Assembly: GCA_050944355.1 (NCBI GenBank)
Contig: JBMNQX010000010.1
Span: 3,789-67,788, forward strand
Source: UBA4285 sp050944355
GTDB lineage: Bacteria > Bacillota > Clostridia > Lachnospirales > Lachnospiraceae
Direction of reading: 5' to 3'
DNA: 64,000 bases
The notes beneath the pieces were generated by a model. The model did no database searches, was not told where the DNA came from, and saw only the letters and a list, made by a program, of their open reading frames with translations. A program made the translations under genes and the position numbers. How positions within the stretch are numbered: the stretch's first letter is position 1; each line of letters begins with the position of its first letter. Shown here one piece after another: positions 58,130-64,000 of this stretch.

Positions 58130-60664
58130 ATGGACGAACATATTTTTGACAAGAAAATTACTGACGTGGATATGGACAAGACGATGCGCTCATACTACAT
58201 CGACTATGCGATGAGCGTTATCGCGTCCCGCGCGCTGCCGGATGTCCGGGACGGCATGAAACCTGTGCAGCGCCGCATTCTGTATTCCATGATCGAACTG
58301 AACAACACGCCGGATAAGCCGCACCGCAAATGCGCGCGTATCGTCGGCGATACAATGGGTAAATATCATCCGCACGGCGACACATCCATTTACGACGCGC
58401 TGGTAAAACTTGCGCAGGATTTCTCGACGAGATATCCGCTCGTTGACGGTCACGGAAATTTCGGTTCCGTGGACGGCGACGGCGCGGCGGCCATGCGATA
58501 CACAGAAGCGCGCCTGAGCCGCATTTCCATGGAGATGATGGCGGATATCAACAAAGACACCGTTGACTTCCAGCCAAACTTCGATGAGACCGAAAAAGAG
58601 CCGACAGTTCTCCCGGCGAGATTTCCGAATCTGCTCGTCAATGGCGCTTCCGGCATTGCGGTCGGCATGGCGACGAATATCCCGCCGCACAATCTCCGCG
58701 AAGTCATCGCCGCCTGCGTGAAGATGATTGACAACAACGTCAATGAGAACCGCGATACGTCAATCGAAGAAATCATGGATATCATCAAGGGTCCTGATTT
58801 TCCGACCGGAGGCGAAATCATCGGCCGCCGCGGCATCGAAGAGGCATATCGCACAGGGCGAGGAAAAATCACGGTGCGCGCCGTCACGGACATTGAGCCC
58901 ATGGCAAATGGCAAACACCGCATTGTCGTCACGGAAATTCCGTACATGGTGAACAAGGCCAGGCTGATCGAGTCTATCGCCAACCTGTCGAAGGAAAAGA
59001 AGATCGACGGAATTACCGGACTGCGCGACGAATCCGACCGCACCGGCATGCGCATTGTCATTGAACTGAGACGTGACGTCACACCGACTGTCATTCTGAA
59101 TCAGTTGTTCAAGCACACGCAGATGCAGGATACATTCGGCGTGATCAACCTCGCGCTCGTCAACAACGAGCCAAAGGTTCTGAACATGCACGATATGCTG
59201 ATGTATTATCTCATGCATCAGGAAGATGTCGTCACAAGGCGCACAAAGTATGATCTCAACAAAGCGGAAGAGAGGGCCCACATCCTGCGCGGCCTCCTCA
59301 TTGCGCTTGACAATATCGACCGGGTCATCCAGATCATCCGCGGGTCACAGACAGTTGCCATTGCAAAAGAAGGACTGGAAAAAGAATTCGGGCTTTCGGA
59401 CGCGCAGGCGCAGGCTATCGTAGACATGAGACTGCGGACTCTGACCGGTCTGGAAAGAGAAAAGCTCGAGAACGAATTGCATGATCTGGAGGCGAAAATC
59501 GATTATTACAAATCGATCCTGGCAGACAAGAAGAAACTTCTCGGTGTGATCAGAGACGAGCTTACGGCCATCTCTGACAAATACGGCGACGACCGCCGCA
59601 CATCCATCAGCTATGATGAGTCGGAACTTCTGACGGAAGATCTGATTCCGGATGAGCCGACGATTATCTGCCGCACGAATATGGGATATATCAAGCGCAT
59701 GACGCCTGACAATTTCAAGGCACAGAACCGCGGCGGGCGCGGAATCCGCGGAATGCAGACGGTTGAGAACGATTATATCGTCGATCTCTTTATGACGACC
59801 AATCACCATATGCTGACGTTCTTCACGAATACGGGAAGAGCGTATAAACTGCGCGCGTTTGAGATTCCGGAGGCCGGCAGAACGGCGAGAGGAACCGCGA
59901 TTGTCAATCTGCTCCAGCTGCAGCCGGATGAGACAATTCAGGCTGTTATCGCTCTGGATGTGCGTCATCTGAAAGACGGACAGTATCTGTTTATGGCGAC
60001 GCGGAACGGATTTGTCAAGAAAACGCCGGTACAGGATTTCGCGAACATCCGCAAAAACGGCATTCAGGCCATCACACTGCGGGAAGGCGATGATCTGATC
60101 GAAGTCAAACTCACCGATTCGACGAAAGACATTTTCCTTGTGTCGAAAAAGGGCATGTGCATCCGGTTCCCGGAGAGCGATGTGCGTCCGACGGGAAGAT
60201 CCGCTCAGGGCGTCACGGGTATGGCACTGGGAGAAGGAGACGCTGTCGTCGGCATGCAGCTGAACACGGAAGGCAGTCAGCTTCTGATCGTCTCGGAGAA
60301 TGGTCTCGGAAAACGGACGGAGATTGACCGCTTCAACACGCAGCACAGAGGCGGCAAAGGCGTCAAGTGCTACAAGATTGTCGAGAAGACAGGAGATGTC
60401 GTCGGCGCAAAGATGGTTGATGACACCCGGGAGATCATGCTGATCACAACAGAGGGCGTGATCATTCAGCTCCGCGCTTCGGATGTATCCGTGCTCGACA
60501 GAATTACGTCCGGCGTCAAGCTGATATCGCTCGATGACGGCGTAAAGGTCGCTTCGATCGCGAAGATGCGCAAGAAACCGGTAAGTGAGAATGATGAAAA
60601 GGACGCGGAAGGTTTTGAGGAAGAAGACGAGCCGGAAGCGGACGATTCGGAAAAGAAAAAATAA
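58130..60664 (+). CDS. gyrA: DNA gyrase subunit A
   Basis: 844 residues. Catalytic Tyr in AAMRYTEARLS (about 122); quinolone-determining region HPHGDTSIYDALV, where Thr fills the Ser83 (E. coli) position, as is natural in Clostridia. C-terminal beta-pinwheel with the GyrA box QNRGGRGIRGM and an acidic tail. Confidence 0.97.
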   Translation: MDEHIFDKKITDVDMDKTMRSYYIDYAMSVIASRALPDVRDGMKPVQRRILYSMIELNNTPDKPHRKCARIVGDTMGKYHPHGDTSIYDALVKLAQDFSTRYPLVDGHGNFGSVDGDGAAAMRYTEARLSRISMEMMADINKDTVDFQPNFDETEKEPTVLPARFPNLLVNGASGIAVGMATNIPPHNLREVIAACVKMIDNNVNENRDTSIEEIMDIIKGPDFPTGGEIIGRRGIEEAYRTGRGKITVRAVTDIEPMANGKHRIVVTEIPYMVNKARLIESIANLSKEKKIDGITGLRDESDRTGMRIVIELRRDVTPTVILNQLFKHTQMQDTFGVINLALVNNEPKVLNMHDMLMYYLMHQEDVVTRRTKYDLNKAEERAHILRGLLIALDNIDRVIQIIRGSQTVAIAKEGLEKEFGLSDAQAQAIVDMRLRTLTGLEREKLENELHDLEAKIDYYKSILADKKKLLGVIRDELTAISDKYGDDRRTSISYDESELLTEDLIPDEPTIICRTNMGYIKRMTPDNFKAQNRGGRGIRGMQTVENDYIVDLFMTTNHHMLTFFTNTGRAYKLRAFEIPEAGRTARGTAIVNLLQLQPDETIQAVIALDVRHLKDGQYLFMATRNGFVKKTPVQDFANIRKNGIQAITLREGDDLIEVKLTDSTKDIFLVSKKGMCIRFPESDVRPTGRSAQGVTGMALGEGDAVVGMQLNTEGSQLLIVSENGLGKRTEIDRFNTQHRGGKGVKCYKIVEKTGDVVGAKMVDDTREIMLITTEGVIIQLRASDVSVLDRITSGVKLISLDDGVKVASIAKMRKKPVSENDEKDAEGFEEEDEPEADDSEKKK

Positions 60665-60672
60665 CAAAAACA

Positions 60673-60712
60673 CGCAGGCTCTTTGAAAGAAAGGGTCTGC
60701 GCGTTGTGTTTG
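60673..60712 (+). terminator. Probable terminator after gyrA
   Basis: A stem of about 12 bp (CGCAGGCTCTTT with AAAGGGTCTGCG, some G-T pairs) followed by a weak T tract; read-through into the next gene is possible. Confidence 0.5.
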
Positions 60713-60743
60713 AGCATCGGAAGGACAGCAGAGGAGAATACTC

Positions 60744-61934
60744 GTGGCAGACAGTGGTGATCTCTATAAGAATTTAACGGAAGCCGGCAATGAGATCATG
60801 GATTCTGTGAATCAGGCGATTGCCAGCGGTGACTTCAGTCATTTGAATCAGGACATTGGAAGCACAGTTCAGAAAACAGTATATCAGATAGGCAGTGACG
60901 GCAAGGCACGCGCGGGAAAAATTCAGGCATCATTTACATGGACGTCGGGAGACCGTGACCGCAAGGTGCGTTCCGTGTATGATATTCCGGAGATAACGGC
61001 CGGGATTTTTAACAAGTTATCCGGAAAAACGCCGTATTTTCAGAAAACACTCAGTAAAGTCAGGGAAGTTTCCCTGAAAGGTATCGGCGCCTGCGGATTG
61101 ATATTCTGGCTGCTTGCAGCTTTAGGCACGGCCTTTTTTTCCGTTCCGGCAGCGGTTGTATCGGGAGCTTTGGCAGGTGTGAACGGGTGGCTCCTCTATC
61201 TGGGAATACGCCTGGGAAAATTAAATAAACAATATTACAGGTACGGTGAAATTATCGGAGATAAACAGTACGCGGATATCAATGAATTATCTGAAGTCTG
61301 CGGCGAATCAAAAGAAGAAACGCTGAAAAATCTTCAGGAAATGATAAAGAAAGATTACTTCCGATATGCTAGAATTACAGAAGACGATCGTACATTGTGC
61401 CTGACGCAGGAGGCATATGATCAGTGTGAAAGTGCGATTCGTCAGAGAAGACAGATACTGTCAGAGGCAGAAAAATCCGGTCAGAATTCGAAAGAAGTCG
61501 AACAGATTCTGTCAGAAGGAACTCGGTATCTCGAATCGATCAGAGAGGCGAATGACCAGATTGAAGACGAGGTGATGAGCCAGAAACTCGACCGACTGGC
61601 CAGTATCGTACAGCGGATTTTCGAAGCGGTAAAGAAAGAACCGTCGTCGGCATCCGAACTCCGCCGTTTTCTGACATATTATCTCCCGACGACGGACAAA
61701 CTTCTCAAGGCTTATGTGGAACTGGTTCATCAGCCGAGCGGACCGAATGTAGAAAATACCAAGAAGCAGATTGAGGATTCCATGGACACGATTATCAGTG
61801 CCTACGAAAAGCTGTTGGATTCATTGTTTGAGGATATGTCATGGGACGTTGCTTCTGATATTTCCGTGATGAACACCATGTTAAAGCAGGACGGGCTGGC
61901 AGGAGAAAATATCCGCAGTCAGAACAAAGTGTAA
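60744..61934 (+). CDS. XpaC-like protein (5-bromo-4-chloroindolyl phosphate hydrolysis family)
   Basis: 396 residues from GTG 60744 (GAGGAG upstream). Two membrane helices in the middle (about 113-160, GIGACGLIFWLLAALGTAFF), then a helical cytoplasmic half ending in the family pattern LRRFLTYYLPTTDKLLKAYVEL ... MDTIISAYEKLLDSLFEDMSWDVASDISVMNTML. The family always neighbours telA. Role unproven; probably envelope stress. Confidence 0.85.
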   Translation: MADSGDLYKNLTEAGNEIMDSVNQAIASGDFSHLNQDIGSTVQKTVYQIGSDGKARAGKIQASFTWTSGDRDRKVRSVYDIPEITAGIFNKLSGKTPYFQKTLSKVREVSLKGIGACGLIFWLLAALGTAFFSVPAAVVSGALAGVNGWLLYLGIRLGKLNKQYYRYGEIIGDKQYADINELSEVCGESKEETLKNLQEMIKKDYFRYARITEDDRTLCLTQEAYDQCESAIRQRRQILSEAEKSGQNSKEVEQILSEGTRYLESIREANDQIEDEVMSQKLDRLASIVQRIFEAVKKEPSSASELRRFLTYYLPTTDKLLKAYVELVHQPSGPNVENTKKQIEDSMDTIISAYEKLLDSLFEDMSWDVASDISVMNTMLKQDGLAGENIRSQNKV

Positions 61935-61947
61935 AAGGAGAAAAAGT

Positions 61948-63102
61948 ATGGAAGCTCAAGAACAGGAAAAGAAAGCACAGGCAGCTCCGGTATTGACATT
62001 CGGGGACCCGATTCCGGAGGCGCCGGCAGCGGTAAAAGAGCAGGCGATCGAGAAACAGGCGGAGCAGGTTTCCGAGAGCGTTCTCTCACCGGAAGAAGTG
62101 AAGCAGGCGGAAGAATTTTCCAAGAAGATTGACCTGGCAAATTCCGAAGCTATCTTAAGCTACGGCGCCGGAACACAGAAAAAAATGGCGGATTTTTCCG
62201 AAAAAACGCTCGACTCGGTTCGCACGAAAGATATGGGCGAAGTCGGCGACATGGTGACGAATCTGATCGTACAGCTGAAGAATTTCGACGTGGACAACGA
62301 TGAAAAGGGCATTATGGGGCTCTTTCACAAAGGCCGCAACAAAGTCGAAGTTCTGAAGGCCAATTACGACAAGGTTGAGAACAATGTCGAGGTTATTGCC
62401 GGAGAACTTGAGAAGCATCAGCAGACCCTGTTGAAAGATATCGCGATGCTCGATCAGATGTATGACCTGAACCTGAACTATTTCAAGGAACTCTCCATGT
62501 ATATTCTGGCCGGCAAGAAAAAGCTTCAGGAGGTCAGAGACGGAGAGCTGAAAGAGCTTCAGAAAAAAGCGGAAGAGAGCGGAAAGCCGGAGGACGCTCA
62601 GGCAGCCAAAGACCTTGCGTCTCAGTGCGAACGTTTCGAGAAGAAAATTTATGACCTCGAACTGACGCGCACCATCGCTCTTCAGACTGCTCCGCAGATC
62701 CGCATGGTTCAGAGCTCAGATACGATGATGGCCGAGAAAATTCAGACGACTCTCGTCAACACCATTCCGCTCTGGAAATCGCAGATGGTCATTGCTCTCG
62801 GCATCGAGCACTCGAATGAGGCAGCAAAAGCACAGCATGCCGTCTCTGAGATGACCAATGAACTTCTGAAGAAGAACGCTGAGAAACTCAAGACCAGCGC
62901 GATCGAAAGCGCCAAAGAATCGGAGCGCGGCATCGTCGATATTGAGACACTGAAGGCGACAAATGAACAGCTCATCTCGACACTGGATGAAGTCGCGAAT
63001 ATCCAGAAAGAAGGAAAAGAGAAGAGACAGGCTGCCGAGGCGGAACTGAGCGGCATCGAAGACCAGCTCAAAAAGAAACTGCTGGAAATGTCAAAGCAGT
63101 AA
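61948..63102 (+). CDS. TelA-like toxic anion resistance protein
   Basis: 384 residues, almost entirely helical. The core VLKANYDKVENNVEVIAGELEKHQQTLLKDIAMLDQMYDLNLNYFKELSMYI and QTAPQIRMVQSSDTMMAEKIQTTLVNTIPLWKSQMVIALG is the TelA signature. Members are linked to tellurite, antibiotic and bacteriocin tolerance. 13 bases after the XpaC-like gene, so cotranscribed. The Pro/Ala/Glu-rich N terminus is variable. Confidence 0.93.
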   Translation: MEAQEQEKKAQAAPVLTFGDPIPEAPAAVKEQAIEKQAEQVSESVLSPEEVKQAEEFSKKIDLANSEAILSYGAGTQKKMADFSEKTLDSVRTKDMGEVGDMVTNLIVQLKNFDVDNDEKGIMGLFHKGRNKVEVLKANYDKVENNVEVIAGELEKHQQTLLKDIAMLDQMYDLNLNYFKELSMYILAGKKKLQEVRDGELKELQKKAEESGKPEDAQAAKDLASQCERFEKKIYDLELTRTIALQTAPQIRMVQSSDTMMAEKIQTTLVNTIPLWKSQMVIALGIEHSNEAAKAQHAVSEMTNELLKKNAEKLKTSAIESAKESERGIVDIETLKATNEQLISTLDEVANIQKEGKEKRQAAEAELSGIEDQLKKKLLEMSKQ

Positions 63103-63132
63103 GGCAGTCATTCAATATATTCATGACAAATG

Positions 63133-63187
63133 GATCGCGGCCGGCATCATTATTGATTTGATAATGTGCCGCCGCGATCTGGTTTTA
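63133..63187 (+). terminator. Terminator after telA
   Basis: GATCGCGGC (63133-63141) pairs with GCCGCGATC (63171-63179), with further inner pairing, and is followed by TGGTTTTATTT. Confidence 0.75.
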
Positions 63188-63188
63188 T

Positions 63189-63217
63189 TTGACAAGTATG
63201 TGAGAGTTTAGTATACT
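63189..63217 (+). promoter_or_regulatory. tRNA-Ser promoter
   Basis: Perfect TTGACA (63189-63194), 17-base spacer, TATACT (63212-63217), 69 bases before the tRNA. Confidence 0.9.
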
Positions 63218-63286
63218 TATTAAGTCTCTGCAGACAAGACAGCTTTCCTGCAGAGCAAGAGAATATCGAATAAGAATTCGGTTGAT

Positions 63287-63374
63287 GGAGAAGTACTCAA
63301 GAGGCCGAAGAGGCGCCCCTGCTAAGGGTGTAGGTCGGGCAACCGGCGCGAGGGTTCAAATCCCTCCTTCTCCG
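63287..63374 (+). tRNA. tRNA-Ser (anticodon GCT)
   Basis: 88 bases with the long class II variable arm. Acceptor GGAGAAG / CTTCTCC, anticodon loop CTGCTAA (anticodon GCT, reading AGC/AGT), T-arm GAGGGTTCAAATCCCTC, discriminator G, no encoded CCA. Confidence 0.96.
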
Positions 63375-63382
63375 CTAAGGAA

Positions 63383-63418
63383 AAGGGCTGTTTCACAGAG
63401 TGTGAGACAGTTCTTTTT
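63383..63418 (+). terminator. Terminator after tRNA-Ser
   Basis: AAGGGCTGTTTCAC (63383-63396) pairs with GTGAGACAGTTCTT (63402-63415), 14 positions with G-T pairs, then a T tract. Confidence 0.8.
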
Positions 63419-63510
63419 CTCTTAAGAAGTCTGATTCAGAGAACTTCGTTTTCATTATGATGACGAAGTTTCAGAGTCAGCGGAAATCTCAAAAAAATTG
63501 AGATTTTCTG

Positions 63511-63539
63511 TTGACACATGCAAAATCAGATGATAGTAT
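63511..63539 (+). promoter_or_regulatory. rRNA operon promoter
   Basis: TTGACA (63511-63516), 17-base spacer, TAGTAT (63534-63539), about 240 bases before 16S. An 9-bp hairpin (AAATCTCAA/TTGAGATTT) lies immediately upstream. Confidence 0.85.
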
Positions 63540-63781
63540 ATATGAGTCGCCGCGAGAACGGATACGGGTCACAGAGACGAGAAAATCCAGTGATCAAGCC
63601 ATTTCGGGGCACACGTTCCTTGATAACTGAACAGTAAACCAACCCTGAAAATTCTTTGATGAATTTTCAAACGAACGGCAGACCGTTTCACTTTTCAGAA
63701 GCGGAACGGAAAGCCAAACCTAGAACAGTAAGTTCAAAAACCAAACCAAGACCAGAGTGATCTGGCCAAGGAAAAGAACCT
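63540..63781 (+). other. rRNA operon leader
   Basis: No gene. Contains the TTGATAACTGAACAGT motif typical of Bacillota rRNA leaders and a GAAAATTC/GAATTTTC hairpin (about 63647-63670), probably anti-termination and RNase III processing signals. Confidence 0.6.

Positions 63782-64000
<219 letters not shown>

Noticed and set aside
58370..58410. GyrA Thr at the Ser83 position as acquired quinolone resistance
   Set aside because: Thr at this position is normal in many Clostridia.

Overview
The window looks like the replication-origin region of an anaerobic, low-to-medium GC Bacillota, most probably Lachnospiraceae. The evidence is the gene order rpmH-rnpA-yidD-yidC-jag-mnmE-mnmG-rsmG-parA-parB on one side of the origin and dnaA-dnaN-yaaA-recF-gyrB-gyrA on the other, the DUF3881 protein (a family I associate with Lachnospiraceae), and the partial 16S rRNA at the right edge. 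Transcription diverges from about 51.6-53.7 kb: most genes to the left are on the minus strand and almost all to the right on the plus strand, as expected for genes co-oriented with two forks leaving oriC.

0-12 kb: a compact minus-strand operon of ten genes, with a good promoter near 12,060 and a terminator near 350. It encodes a three-part molybdenum hydroxylase of the xanthine dehydrogenase / 4-hydroxybenzoyl-CoA reductase class ([2Fe-2S] subunit, Mo subunit, FAD subunit). A complete glutamate-synthase-beta-like NAD(P)H:flavin module is inserted inside the FAD subunit. The operon also carries a family I CoA-transferase, an AMP-forming acid ligase, a hotdog thioesterase, a TetR-like protein, a degenerate IscU-like protein, a DUF1292 protein and a MobA-ModE fusion. 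A TetR regulator and a DASS/SLC13 carboxylate transporter lie directly upstream. Together these suggest import of a carboxylic acid, activation to a CoA thioester, a molybdenum-dependent redox step (perhaps reductive dehydroxylation) and release. This is the best candidate for an undescribed system in the window.

14.6-29.4 kb: accessory DNA. It holds a HigB/HigA toxin-antitoxin pair, an AT-rich spacer, a YhfC-type membrane protease followed in frame by a beta-xylosidase tail remnant, two large cell-wall-anchored surface proteins (an InlB-repeat protein and a pilin-like isopeptide protein), a broken helicase/AlbA-type fragment, a sugar isomerase, tRNA-Arg, and a GntR-ABC transporter operon with a visible operator. 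There is also a duplicated 3' scrap of the phosphotransferase gene found intact at 38.4 kb.

29.4-39.2 kb: a UxuA-like mannonate dehydratase downstream of a Dpp/Opp-type ABC importer (two permeases, a fused double ATPase, a lipoprotein binding protein), with a divergent LysR regulator; then DUF3881 and an APH-family phosphotransferase.

39.2-51.6 kb: serS, DUF4446, parB, parA, three perfect parS sites, an alpha/beta hydrolase, rsmG, mnmG, mnmE, jag, yidC, yidD, rnpA, rpmH. 51.6-53.7 kb: oriC, with DnaA boxes on both sides of dnaA. 53.7-64 kb: dnaN, yaaA, recF, gyrB, gyrA, an XpaC-like gene, telA, tRNA-Ser and the start of an rRNA operon. All assignments are from reading the sequence; no database search was run.
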